Shown here: in pieces, positions 22,068 through 34,344 of the stretch
Layout of the letters: every line of letters begins with the position of its first letter
Numbering within the stretch: position 1 is the first letter of the stretch
Assembly: GCA_029948255.1 (NCBI GenBank)
Contig: JALIZF010001939.1
Location: 849,001-913,000, forward strand
Source of the DNA: Telmatactis stephensoni
Taxonomy: Eukaryota; Cnidaria; Anthozoa; Actiniaria; Isophelliidae
Direction of reading: 5' to 3'
Length of the DNA stretch: 64,000 nucleotides
The notes under the pieces: model-generated
What the model was told of the DNA's origin: nothing
Seen by the model: only the letters and a program-made list of their open reading frames with translations
The model's database searches: none
Made by a program: the position numbers and the translations under genes

Positions 22068-22950
22068 GCTCTCCCTTAACTTCCCTTACTAAAAATACAT
22101 GCTGGTAAGATACTGCTTTGCCTGAGCTCTGTTTACTGGGCGACAAGGACAATGAACAAGCCATGATTGAACGTTAAGGACTATGGGTTCAAAACCCAAA
22201 GCCAGTTTATTGAATCAATAAGTTCAATCAAATAATTGAAATATTTACAAATATAAATTGTTAAAATTTAGCCCAGCAAAGGTGAGGGCAACAACAAACA
22301 AAGTAGCATACGGGCAGGGCTGGGCGGGTAAAAAGTTACGACTTTGCTGAACCAGTGTTCGAGACTGTGCCGCCTAAGCCGTATCACGTGAATAAGGCCG
22401 GTGAATACAAAGCGGTCATTGTTAATCAAAGAATGCCGCTGCCCATATGCCACGTGCTATAATTACGTAACAACAATTGGCTACATTGATAGTTATTATA
22501 ATAAACAAGAACAGTGGGAAGTCAGTGTGAACATAAAAATCCTATTCGCTAGCAAATATTCTCATATTTAGTATATGTATATGTAGTATTTTAGTTCGTT
22601 CTTCATGATGCTTTTAAGATTTGTTACTTGTATTTTTCTGTATTAACCTGGAATGATTGACGCGCAATACAATATTTCTGCTCGAACGGGTTTGTTTTCT
22701 TTATTTCCGGTTTTAGCGCGCGCGCTTTATTTTTAAAAGCACGCGCTAGTGATCTTTGTTTATTTTCTTCGTCATTTCATGTTTGTTTAGATGTTGTGTT
22801 GCATGCTAATTATTTCACTTTTGCTGATGAAGGCTGAATGGCCGAAACGTCATATTAAACAGTATTTTAGTTACAAGTTGATCGTCTTGGCTTTGTCTTC
22901 ATTTTACTTATAATATAATATAATACACGAAGTATATATGTGAGAAACCC
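22068..22950. mobile_element. Unclassified insertion with Penelope-like terminal motif
   Basis: About 0.9 kb not shared with other spacers and without a significant ORF. Its right part holds TTTGCTGATGAAGGCTGAAT followed by GGCCGAAACGTC. This type of motif occurs in Penelope-like retroelement terminal repeats. The class is tentative. Confidence 0.35.
22824..22851 (+). ncRNA. Candidate hammerhead-ribozyme-like core
   Basis: CTGATGA, a short GGC/GCC stem with a small loop, then GAAAC and GTC, in the order of a minimal hammerhead core as described for Penelope-like elements with a very short stem III. I cannot find a convincing stem I in the flanks, so activity is doubtful. Confidence 0.3.
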
Positions 22951-22987
22951 AGACTCCGATAATAACTAATTAATTATAATAAACATG

Positions 22988-22988
<1 letters not shown>

Positions 22989-23024
<36 letters not shown>
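22989..23024. repeat. (TA)n microsatellite
   Basis: Uninterrupted TA dinucleotide run between the two retroelement remnants. Next to it, 23025-23190 is A/T-rich with an A/G-rich stretch near 23107-23140 that may be the 3' end region of the neighbouring LINE. Confidence 0.9.
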
Positions 23025-23026
<2 letters not shown>

Positions 23027-23189
23027 AACATATTTTCCTTAAACATTAACCCCAAGAGCGAGGCTCATCTAGGGGGTCTATGTTCTATGACTAACAAATG
23101 AGATACGAAAAAAAAAAGGAAGAAAGAAAAAAGGAAAAGAATAGCTTATCCTAAAATATAATTATGTTTTAAAGTCAAGAGGCAAATCG

Positions 23190-23927
23190 CTGCGTTTGCA
23201 CTATATACTTTTAAACAGCAATAAACAGTTCAGAATTTTGCTTACGCGATAATTTAGTAGATCTATACAAGATTATGTCTACCTTTTTCTTGTCAGAAGA
23301 TTTTGTCCAATCATCAAAAAGTCCAGATAAATAATCAAAAAGCTGAGTACGCTGAGCTGAATAACGGGAGCAATAAAGGAAATAATGCTGAACGGTTTCA
23401 ACAACATCGCAGCAATTGTTACACTCTTGACTGTCCTTCCGGTTTATGCGAAACAAATAAGAATTAAGAGCATGAAAGCCAAGACGAAGTCTTGTATGCA
23501 AAATGGAAGCATAACGACTCAGAGATGCATTGAAAATTTCATTATACCTTTTGGAGAGGAAGAGTTTGTTAATGAATTCTCTAAACTTTTGTATTGATCC
23601 TTGGTTTCTAACACAAGTTTCTAGAGAATTCCATTTTGAAATGGCCGATGGAAAGAAAGAGGTTTTGTATCTTTCTGTTTTAGTACGAATAGAAACAAAA
23701 TTGTCTCTATTTTTAAAGGGGGTGGTGTATGATCATTGACAATCTTATAAAAAATAATCAACTTGTGAACAAGTCTTCTCGTCTTCAAATCTTCCCAACC
23801 AAGTTCATTTAACAAACAACGCCTGCCGGTTCCCTTCAAAGCGCCTGTGACAATGATGGATGATTGATACTGAATATTTTCAAGCAAGTCAGATAAGTAA
23901 GTATCACAGCCGTCCCAGACTGCATCC
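23190..23927 (-). mobile_element. LINE fragment, C-terminal RT and Cys-rich tail
   Basis: Minus-strand ORFs in two frames. The first gives LENIQYQSSIIVTGALKG and WEDLKTRRLVHKLIIFYKIV (post-RT domain). The second gives MHTRLRLGFHALNSYLFRIN and ECNNCCDVVETVQHYFLYCS, the C-terminal Cys/His motif typical of jockey-type LINEs. The frames are shifted relative to one another, so it is dead. The 5' junction at about 23928 cuts into the DUF3504-type element, which lost its middle part here. Confidence 0.75.
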
Positions 23928-24260
23928 AGTATTTGGATTTTCTTGTTCCTCCAATGAACCGTCGAACAACACAAACCTTGAGCTCTCTGACTCTGCAGCC
24001 ATGCATTTTGGCTCTGAGCAAGACGTCCCAAAGGCGCCAAAAAGTTTCAGTGAGGTTTCGTCGTTCGCGTTTCTGATTGGACGAATGATATTTTTTCACT
24101 AGTGAAAAAGGTGGTTCGTCCAATCAGAAACGTGAACGATGTTTTTTCACTAGTGAAAAACGTCGTTCACGTCTCTGATTGGCTAATACTAGCGTAAGAA
24201 CGAAAATCTACTAAATTAAATTTTAGTGCGTAAATCTCAGTATCTATGAAATAAAGTTTA
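23928..24260. repeat. Right half of the DUF3504-type element
   Basis: Homologous to 6486-6806, including the TTTTTTCACTAGTGAAAAA inverted repeats and the GTATCTATGAAATAAA end. It completes the element whose left half is at 21608-22067. Confidence 0.6.
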
Positions 24261-24834
24261 TATAACGAAGCATAAACCAACATAAGGTTGGTCCAAAGAA
24301 TTGATAGCTCAGAAACGCAGCATAAAACTCATCTATCTATTCTGAGATACACCGCTATCTATTCTGAAATGCACCCGTTTAAGTTTTCAGCCGCGTTTTT
24401 TGTATTGATTTTACTATTGTGCCTTTAATTTCAGTCCGCGAAAATCTTCCTCACTCTCAACTGCTCTCTATTTTCAGTCGATGTTAAAAAAACTAAAAAT
24501 CTTGACGACTTGACGATCTGACGACCATAATTTAAGTCCATTGTTGTACGTCAACTGTATGTTGTCAAGATACTCTAAAGGCACGCACGCTGACCATGCA
24601 CCTTTTTCTGAAATTTTGCGCGCAACACAGTTACACCCTATGTCTAATACTGCAATGCTGGGCGCAACGTTACAAAAAAGTTGGAGAAGAAGAACTCCAT
24701 CTTAAACCTGCAAATGTGTTGCGCGCAAACTTGCAGAAAACGTTGCAATAAAAGCTGCATTGTAGGTCCGCTCCTTTAGTGATCGACATTGCTCTATAAT
24801 ATTTACACTTTGCTCTGCAGTGCTTCAATTACAA
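24261..24834 (-). other. 3' flank of receptor C
   Basis: Inverted counterpart of the sequence after the B stop codon (20498-21059), including the GTTGCGCGCAAAATTT and TTGCGCGCAAACTTGC stretches. Probably contains the 3' UTR. No gene seen. Confidence 0.5.
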
Positions 24835-27800
24835 TTAGACAACATATAGATTATTTTCTCTGTCTGTCATCTCTGTGGTTATATTATCTAATGGGATGGC
24901 ATTTTTATCGAATATGACTGGTTGATCTTTGTTGTCTAACGGGATTTCTTCTTCCTTGATCATAACCTCGTCGTAACCTTGATTATCTTTGATAACCACT
25001 TCGTCGTATCCCTTATCTTTGATAACCACTTCGTCGTATGCCTAAAGCATTAAGAAACACAAGATAAACGAATACCAGAACTTTGGGGGTAGGGGTAGGG
25101 GAAGAAAATGAAAGTGAAGGGGGAGGGCAGGGAAGGGAAGTGGGGAAGGAAGGAAACGAGGAAGAGGAAGCGGCAACAAATGAACACAAAATGTGGCAGC
25201 AGCATAGTGCGCCATTCACAAGCCTTCAACGCGGCCACGTTGAGCCTTATCCTAGCTGAACACTTCTTTCAACCTATTACAATATATGTTGCAAGGACAA
25301 CATTTTTGAAAGGGACTGTATGTTAATGATCAGCCATCTTTATTATTTTTATAAGACCTTATAATAGAATTTACTCGGGCTAGAAGGAAGCCCGAGTGAC
25401 AAAGCTTGCTTGCAAAGACCGTCTGGGTAATGTGGCACATTTGCTCGATCGTTTGACGGCAAAAACACAGATCTAGATTCAGTCTACCATGCACAAGTAG
25501 CCCGCGTAAAGAGCAAACAACTTACGGCAACAAGAGATAGAAGTCCACCAACTTCATAGACCAGATCAGAGAATCTTGGTCTTTGCTTGGGATTTGGATT
25601 CCAGCATTTCCTCATTATCAAGTACCTTGAGAAACATACATAAATGGATTAAAAACTTTTTCGTCAAGTAGTTTGATATTCAAAATAGTCCTTACAAGTC
25701 ACGCGATGTATCACGTGGTTTCTCCAGTCTGTAGCCTTCTTTCAGCTTCTCTAGGATTTCCAAACCAGATAATCCTCCATATGGAACAATACCTATTGTC
25801 GAGAATATGACAAAGATGAATAATTAACTCCATGAACTAATATCAATAGACCATGACCAAGACACTGTCACGACTGTCACGTGACATCATCTGAACTTGG
25901 GGGCTGTTTGTAGAACTGCTTTTTGACTGCTTTTCTCGCTACTTGAATATTTACAATTGACTACCAAATCTTTCCTTACCTCCAGATTCGATCTCCCACA
26001 ACAGAACACCATACGACCATCTACCTCCGTGCAAAAACGAAAGACACATTAATTCGGGAATTTCGACTGGCTTCCGCATTATTAGCGTAGGACAACAAAG
26101 AGACCTTCTATGAGTGTGTGTCAGAGTTATGAACAAATAAAAACTTACACATCAGTCTCAGAGGTGTAGGTATAGTCTTGTAAAGATTCTATAGCCATCC
26201 ATCGCACAGGAAGAATTCCCTGGAACAATTAGATACATGTTCAGTTTGATCACAAGATTCTTTATTTGAACCACACTGTATATATATTTATTATACGACC
26301 GTAGCGTTTTCGAGTGCAAATAAAAGCCAAAACGAGTGCAAATATCCTGCGTTATTGTACGGTTTGCGAACCGGTAAATAAAATGTCTATTTCACTGCAT
26401 TCTCGTCGATATTTTTCGTATAATAAACAATTTATTGCACAGAAAGTTATGGCAATACGGCTGTGCATTTTTACTCGTCATTTTAGTATTTTGACGAGCC
26501 GTTCGTAAAACTGAAATGACTCGTAAAAATACACACCCGTATTACACAACATTTTGTGTAATAACCTCTTTGTATATTATTATATAATTGTTATTATATA
26601 GTTGTATAGTTGTTCAGTTTAGTTGGATACGGACGACGGACGCCGAAGAAAATGTGTTCGAAGTGAATGCCACCTACCCCTGCGGTGTTTTCGTACATTC
26701 CAACCTCATACACATCACGTGATAGACCAAAGTCAGAAACCATGGCAACCATTTTTTTACCCAATAAGATGTTACGAGCTGCCAAGTCGCGGTGGACGTA
26801 CTGGTGACAAAAAGTAATATGGCGCAAGTATATCTTAATCGAAATTTAGTCAACAAAAATGTGAGTTGTAGATCTCTTATTTACCCTGTGTCTCTCCAGA
26901 TGTGCCATCCCTCGAGCAATCTCATAGGCATACTTCAGTCTCTCTTTTTCTGGGATCCCTTTGGGCTGGGGTTCCTGCCCAGTGTTTTCATACTCAGGTA
27001 CTGGACGATTTTCTTTGATGTGATCGAGAAGACAACCATTTGGAGCAAATTTCACCACCAACAATGGAGGACCTTAAAACACAATATCTAAAGGTTAGTA
27101 ACACTGGAACATTCGGGTTCTTTCACTTTATAGTAGAATATCTTTAAAGGGGACATCAAATGTTGGTTGTATAGAGGTTTAATTTACAAGGAAATGTATA
27201 GAGATTCCAGCTATCGGGACATAGAAACCTGACCGTTAGAGAGAAGTATCCGTATTATAAAGGTGTACCTGAGGGGAGGTACAACAACTCACCATTAACA
27301 GTACAAGCTCCAATCAGACTGACAATGTTGGGATGATCACCAATTTTAGACATGATGTTGATTTCGTTGCACAAGTCACGGAGTTCACGTTCTGTTGGGC
27401 TGTCTGAAGCGAAACAAAATCAAATACGAAACTTTGATATGCCAAGTTATTAAATGAATATAAATTTTTTTATTGATTATTTCAGTTAACGTCATAATGT
27501 CTTTTCCATGTTATGTATTTGTACAATAATACATTCAGCTGAATGGTTCTTTGTTCGATAATATCCATTATACAATAAATGGTACATTATGTGCGTTCTG
27601 AATCGTATGTGATTACAATACACACACATAGATGACGTCATTGAATCTCATGCGTGCTCTGATTGGTTGAAATGTTTCGATGAAAATAGATTGCATTTAT
27701 TTCCGTGGGTCTGTACTTTTAAAAATAGATGCACAGAAGACGTCAAATTGTGGTGAGAACAATGTCACGTAACTTGACTTCGTCTGGTTGGGTACGTTTT

Positions 27801-30800
27801 TGTTCACACCTTATTTTCGCGTCATCTGTGCGTCTATTAGAGTACAGAACCAAGGAAAAAATGGAATCTATTTGCTAATTATATGTGGTTAAACCTACCT
27901 TTCAACATTTTGACTGCGCAGTACATCGCGGTTTTTTCCTTTCCTCCTTCATCTTTCTTTAAAAATCCTCTTTTAACAACACCAAACTGTCCTGACCCTA
28001 ACACGTGCTCAAGTGTCAAATCACCTCGTGGTATTTCCCACCATTTCTTAATAACGTCGATCTTCAGAAGGTCGAACCACTCCACAGCTGACTCGTATGG
28101 ATTCTCACTTAACTAAGTAAAAAATGGGGGGAAACGTTCGAAGAGTTAAAACCGTTTGCATACGTGCCCTGGCAGACTAAAGTCTTGACTTGGAACTGGT
28201 CGATAAATTACCAAAAATCCAACACCCAATTCCAGTCGAGACATTTGTCTGGCAAGGGCGCTAATCTATGTACATGGTTGCTAAAAAGTAATAATTTCGT
28301 AATTGAAGTCGTAAAAACACTTACCCTCTGAATTCTTGCTTTCAATTCTAGTTCTTCCTCGTGTTTTTTGTGCCACCATCTCCAGAACAAAATCCCTACT
28401 CCAATCAAAATAACAGCCATGACAACAATAGGTGTTACTATGGCAGCGATCGGTAAATGGGCCTGGGTACGAGCTGCAAATAAATGGAATGAAAAAAATG
28501 TAGGCACTTACGTCATTCTCAACAGCTTCACATCATTTACTTTATAACTAAGCTTAACGAAGATTTCTCTATATTCATTATAAAAGACTCATTTTTACTG
28601 ACCTTTAGTTTGGACAACCATAGCCTCACTGGGTTGTGATCCATAACCATTGATGGATGCAACACGCATCAGATACTTAGTATTCGCGTCTAAATTCTCC
28701 ACAACACTTTGCCTTTTGTCTGAACTCACAGTAACAGCATCATAGTACGACATTTTAGTTCCAAACTTCTTGTACTGAACAGTGTAGTTTGTGATTCTGA
28801 ATGGTTCGTTGTAAGCAGGAGCAGACCAACCAACGGTCACCGACGTCATGGTAACATCACTTTGACTTAAGTTTACAGGAGGTGGAGGTGAATCTGCAAG
28901 AATACACATACTTTTAAAATCACTTGTCATCTTGAATTCACTAAGAGCACATTTTTATTTACCTTTTACTAGCAAAGAAGAGAAACGCAAAGATTTGGGT
29001 TCCACTGCATTTGCTTTCGATTCTTTGAGGATTCGTCCAGTTATATCTTGAGTTGCTGACCAGGTGGTTGAATTTAACAGCTCAGCGGTGATGTCCAATT
29101 CAACGCCTACGCTTCCTTTGCTACAACATTCAGACAAAAATATCGATAATGTAACACAACACTGGGCAAGACTCGTCGAAACGTTATTCCCTATTAAAAT
29201 ATAATGAATTAATTTTGCAATGCAATGATGCATGGATGTTGGACGAAGATAGTTATGATGGTGGTAAGGCATTAACGTTTGTGGAGATGATTGTGTTGGT
29301 GGTAATGCATGGATGTTGGTGGAGATGATTGTGTTGGTGGTAATACATAGATGTTTGTATGTGGAGATCGTTGTGTTGGTGGTAATGCATGGATGTTGGC
29401 GGAGATGATTTTGTTGGTGGTAATGCATGGATGTTGGTGAAAATGATTGTGTTGGTGGTAATGCATAGATGTTTGTATGTGGAGATGGTTGTGTTGGTTG
29501 TAATGCATGGATGTTGGTGGAGATGATTTTGTTGGTGGTAATGCATAGATGTTTGTATGTGGAGATGGTTGTGTTGGTTGTAATGCATGGATGTTGGTGG
29601 AGATGATTTTGTTGGTGGTAATGCATAGATGTTTGTATGTGGAGATGGTTGTGTTGGTTGTAATGCATGGATGTTGGTGGAAATAATTGCGTTGGTGGTA
29701 ATACAAGGATGTTGGCGGAGATGATTTTGTTGGTGGTAATGCATGGATGTTGGTTAACATCATTGTTTTCATTGTCATGTTTGTTGAAGGAGATGATTTT
29801 CACCTGTTGGTAGTATTGCATGGGTGTTAATAGGTTTGGATATGATGACCAATTGTATTGTTGAGGTATCGATGCTAGTTGTAGTGCGACTGCAGACTTC
29901 GAAGTACATATATTTTGTTTGCAGAAGTCGTGCATAATTTTACTTACAAAAATCTAATGATTTTCATTTTGAAAATCTTGTAGCCATCTACAGCCGTATT
30001 TCTGAATAGTTTGTTGAGCTGTAAACATTAACAAAATAACTCTGAATTAATAATGCATCTACAGCTTGAACTTATCTGGTAGCGACATTCTTTTGATCAG
30101 ATTTTGTTGTAATTAACGTCAACAAGCAAAGAACAACAAATTTGTATAAATCAGAACGACCTTTTACCTTTGATTTGATATCTGATTCCAAAGCCTTGTA
30201 CTTTGTAGTATTTCTTTCATATAAAGAAGAATCAAATATCTTGTTTTCGAGAATCATGATAAGCGTCACTGCAACAAAATCTTAAACCAAGAGAAAAAGA
30301 GGTCAAACGAAGGTGTGTATATGGACAGAGCCTTTAACGTGTGTCTTACTTTGTGGCATTGTCTGTACATACACAGAAGGACTCCAAGGACCATCTCCAT
30401 GCTCGTTAAATTCCAACACTGATAGACTATAGTTGGTTAATGGCTGCAGGTTTTTCATCTCATAATACTTGATGTCTGGACTTGTTGTGTTGATCATTGG
30501 ATCTCCACCATCCACTGTGCTGATTCGGATTCGAAATCCACCAGGAGTGCCGTGGACAAACGGGAGTGGAACGGGTCGCCATTCGATGGAAATTTTGTAA
30601 GGACCAGTGGAGAATGCTTGCACTACCTCGGGAGATCGAGTAGGGGCTGCAAGAAAAATACGAATAAGTTCTTCATCTTGTTTAATTACAGGATATTCTT
30701 GAAATTCCTTGTGCTAATTTGGAACATTTTTTCGTGAAGTCCACAGTTAAAAAGTGACGTTTCATCACAAGACATGCGTCTCTTATTCGAAATAATCTAA

Positions 30801-33800
30801 ATAATTGGCCTGGGCTATATTGCCCTGGCCTTAGCCTTCAATTCACATGTGTCAAGACTAAAGAAATGCAGTATTTCACATTTCTAAGATAACAGCAATC
30901 AAATTGTCAAACAGATCTCAATGGGGTTGTTCAGTCAGAGAACAACCTCTCTCGAGACTTCCCAGAAGCGTCATTTGGTCAATGGATCACGAATATCGTC
31001 ACCAGTCCCAGACCTTCCCATCCTGTGCTAATCACCATAACATAACCACAAAGTCTATGAACTCTACCTGGATCAGGACATTTCTTAACATTACAGTACT
31101 CCCATCTTGTACTGGTACTAGTTGTATAACACCATGGACCATTGGGTGCTTGGCCCCCAGGATTTCGGCACCAGTTAGAAGCATTAATGAGTTCTGGATA
31201 TTCAGCCAATGGATGATTGTGACGATGAGGACACTGAGATGACCAGATCTGGCACACGTGACCTGAACGAGTGACGCTGACGTTGCCACGGTAACCAAGA
31301 CCGTTTCCATAGTAACAATCTAAAATTATTTCAAAAATATATTGTAATCTATTTTGTAAGATGGATCTGCGGTTCGATTCTTCCAAGTTAATTTTCAAGC
31401 GATGAACTTTCTTATATCTTACTGTATTTCATCAACAAACATTGCAAGTTTTATGTATAGTATAAAGAACGAGAGAGAGTGTTTTATCCAACACGATCTC
31501 GAGTTCTTTATACGGCTTAAAAAACTCCAACACATATTAGAGTTGTTCTCTAAAAGAAATTCAAAAATATCTTCATTTATCTTGGAGAAAATCGAGGTTA
31601 AAGTTGATGTAAATTAGGCCGAATCTTTATCAGATATAAAGACACTCGTCACGGTGGCGATTTTCATTGTGTTTGCCTTATGAATTATTAATGAGTTTTT
31701 TAATCTCAGATCAAAACTAAATACCTTCAAATTCGTCATGGAGTTTATCTGTTTCAGCTGAGGAAATAAATAAAAAAATATGTAAGAAATATTCTAATCT
31801 TTGCACTGGGTGTGTCTACCAAATGAATTATCAAAATCCAAATCTGACAACAATATATATCTTTATTTTTCACTTTATACTAAAATGTACGTATAACGCG
31901 CGTTCCAAACCAAAATGTGTTTTCTATTTTCAAATGACGTAAGCAGTACTGTAGTGTCCTTAATGAAAATACGTTTAAGGACAAGTAACATCTCTAAAAT
32001 TTTTACTGTTTCAAAACAACATCAATACTTGTTATCCCTTCGACTCAAACAGCTTTTTAGATATAAAAATGTTTTAAAAATGGAAAAACGCACTTCAGTT
32101 TGGAACGCGTTATAAGCGTTAATTCTAAATAATTAATACATCTTATAAACATGGAGAACCTCTGCCTTCTTCCCTCTTTCCCCTCTCTATCCCCCTCTGC
32201 CTTCTTCCCTCTTTCCCCTCCCTCCCCCCTCCCCCTCATCTCTACCCTGTAAGTGACGTCATAACAATAAAATAATCCATTATCTTACTGTTTAGTCCCT
32301 TTGGGTAGTAGCACTCTGGGCTGTCTCCACCATTCCTGTACTTAAAGTCTGTACATTTGATCACCCACTTGATTGGATATCCAGATTGACCTTGCTGCTC
32401 ATTGAATGCTTTTGCTATCTCCAGCTCTTTCTTGCACACCGTAGTAGCCCACTCACAGGCCTCCTTACAAGGTGGTCTACTCGTTACTATGGAAGATGTG
32501 ACGTCACACCTTGGAAACCACCAATGGCAGTACACCTCATAGAGGGCTGCAAGACACTTTTTGCTGACTAGGATTTTATACGACTCTAGCGCTTTTCGTT
32601 TATATTCAAAGTTTCGAAAATCTTGTTCATGATTTTCCTGGTCTTTTTTTGGGCCAAAAATTGTTGATTTGCCAAGGAATGGTTTGCAATAGCCATTGGG
32701 ATATTGATACGGGAGACACTTTTGTTTTTCAAGGTTTGCATCTACCACTGGATGTGCTGGACTACAGCTAGATGGATAAGATAAAGCAGAAGATTCAATC
32801 TTTAAGTAATTACTGTAGGTATTTTGTATTGCTACTGTTGGATCTTACCTTGGCTGAGTTGTGTTGACATCTGCCTCTACAATTTGATGAAAAGAAAGTA
32901 TTTTACAAACACACAAACAGAACAATGAACAAACAAACAAAACAAAACAAGCCAATTTATATCCATATAAATTAAGTTAATGATTCAACCTTAAGCTCCG
33001 CAATGCTCAACAATGCAAATGTAACAAGCTATCATTGCGGTGCATTGTTTAGAATGACTAGGGTCAAAGGGTCACTTTACTACCAGTTGTTCATGTGCTT
33101 ATATTTACAAACCCATCACAGGACAGCATGCCGATGCTGTCAAGGTGTTTACTATATTTGTGATTAGCTCATGTTTGAGTCTGATGCAAGTTTACACTGC
33201 AAGCTATAACTTTGTTTCCCTCCCACCCATCCCTTTTGTTATTGACAGTATTGTTACATTGTAATTAAAGTTTGGAACGATTCTATGTAATCCAAATGTA
33301 AGTTATGAGAATAGGAAAGATTAGCAGAAATTGAGTATACTTTGTAAACCTTATAACCCCAAAGGTTCGCATTTAACAAAACAATGAACAAACAAACAAA
33401 CAAACAAACAAACAAACAAACAAACAAACAAACAAACAAACAAACAAACAAACAAACAAACAAACAAACAAACAAACAAACAAACAAACAAACAAACAAA
33501 CAAACAAACAAACAAACAAACAAACAAACAAACAAACAAACAAACAAACAAACAAACAAACAAACAAACAAACAAACAAACAAACAAACAAACAAACAAA
33601 CAAACAAACAAACAAACAAACAAACAAACAAACAAACAAACAAACAAACAAACAAACAAACAAACAAACAAACAAACAAACAAACAAACAAACAAACAAA
33701 CAAACAAACAAACAAACAAACAAACAAACAAACAAACAAACAAACAAACAAACAAACAAACAAACAAACAAAACAACGAACAAAAGAAAAAAACAACAAG

Positions 33801-34344
33801 CACGGAGGTCTACATAAACTAGCCTGGCTAAATAAATGTGCCATTATAATTAAACAAATACACAATCAAATTACATCCAAAATCGCTGCATTGCAGTTTT
33901 TCATTTAACTTCCGTTGGAATTTCTGTTTTTCTGTTCTCCCCAAATGAATGCGAATTTGGTCAAACTTTGCTGATTTTTTTCCATAATTAAACCGGCCGT
34001 AAAAGTACTGGCTCACAGTAAAACCGCGTTTACTTTTAATTGCTTATATTTAATTTGGCTACGAAAGAGCAACCTAAACTAGTTGGAAACGTTGGGACTC
34101 ATGCGATGCTGGGCGATTGCTAGGGACTATCCTCTTCTGTATTCAACGCAGTAGAAATGAGGGAGAGACTGTGAACACGTATTCCACACAACAGTGCCAA
34201 GCTTGATGACGAGTGGATGTACGATATGATTCATCATGCACGTCTTCCTACAGCTGCCTTCCCTTACATTTCATAGGCAATAAAACTATAAACTAACTTA
34301 CCTACAAGTGAAGCCATCACAAGAAAAACGAGAAAACACTTCAT
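24835..34344 (-). CDS. Receptor C: FZ-kringle-FN3-SEA-FN3-TM tyrosine kinase
   Basis: Complete paralog, 1017 residues. Minus-strand exons: 34302-34344, 32849-32876, 32289-32767, 31725-31757, 31068-31319, 30350-30646, 30168-30268, 29948-30018, 28963-29120, 28603-28893, 28325-28473, 27899-28112, 27293-27403, 26885-27072, 26678-26800, 26149-26219, 25980-26020, 25696-25792, 25526-25625, 24835-25041. Domain order as in B. The SEA GSVGV site is at about 437-441. Kinase motifs [17 protein letters not shown] and DFG are intact. Exon 15 is identical to that of B in protein. The tail has three YDEV motifs, then [10 protein letters not shown], and ends YVV. The Frizzled domain is of the B/E type. Introns hold a long pure CAAA repeat (intron 1), a C-only insertion of about 250 bases in intron 4 (31451-31703) and an expanded 38-bp minisatellite (intron 8). 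It is convergent with B and tandem with D. Confidence 0.9.
29268..29800 (-). repeat. 38-bp minisatellite, intron 8 of C
   Basis: Roughly 13-14 units. Sense-strand unit: ATGCATTACCACCAACACAA then TCATCTCCACCAACATCC. Several units carry the variant TACAAACATCTATG. The array is stop-free in all three sense frames, so the track shows overlapping His/Asn/Thr/Pro-rich ORFs, one of which joins exon 9 without a stop. Confidence 0.9.
32945..33370. other. C-specific insertion within the intron 1 repeat
   Basis: About 0.4 kb between two blocks of ACAA repeat that is absent from intron 1 of the other copies. No ORF, TIRs or other recognisable feature. Confidence 0.5.
33384..33772. repeat. Pure (CAAA)n microsatellite, about 96 units
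   Basis: About 386 uninterrupted bases of the CAAA tetranucleotide in intron 1 of C. The counterparts in A, B, D and E are shorter and interrupted. All six reading frames through it are trivial; the apparent 203- and 174-residue proteins are repeat translations. Confidence 0.95.

Noticed and set aside
26594..26827. Downstream extension of kinase exon 15 ([14 protein letters not shown]) present in several copies
   Set aside because: Reads through the conserved GTAGGT donor. Joining to exon 16 restores the expected [10 protein letters not shown] sequence.
33254..33908. Cys-Leu-Phe-Val and Thr-Asn-Lys-Gln repeat proteins of 136-203 residues
   Set aside because: Pure translation of the CAAA microsatellite; no non-repetitive coding sequence attached.
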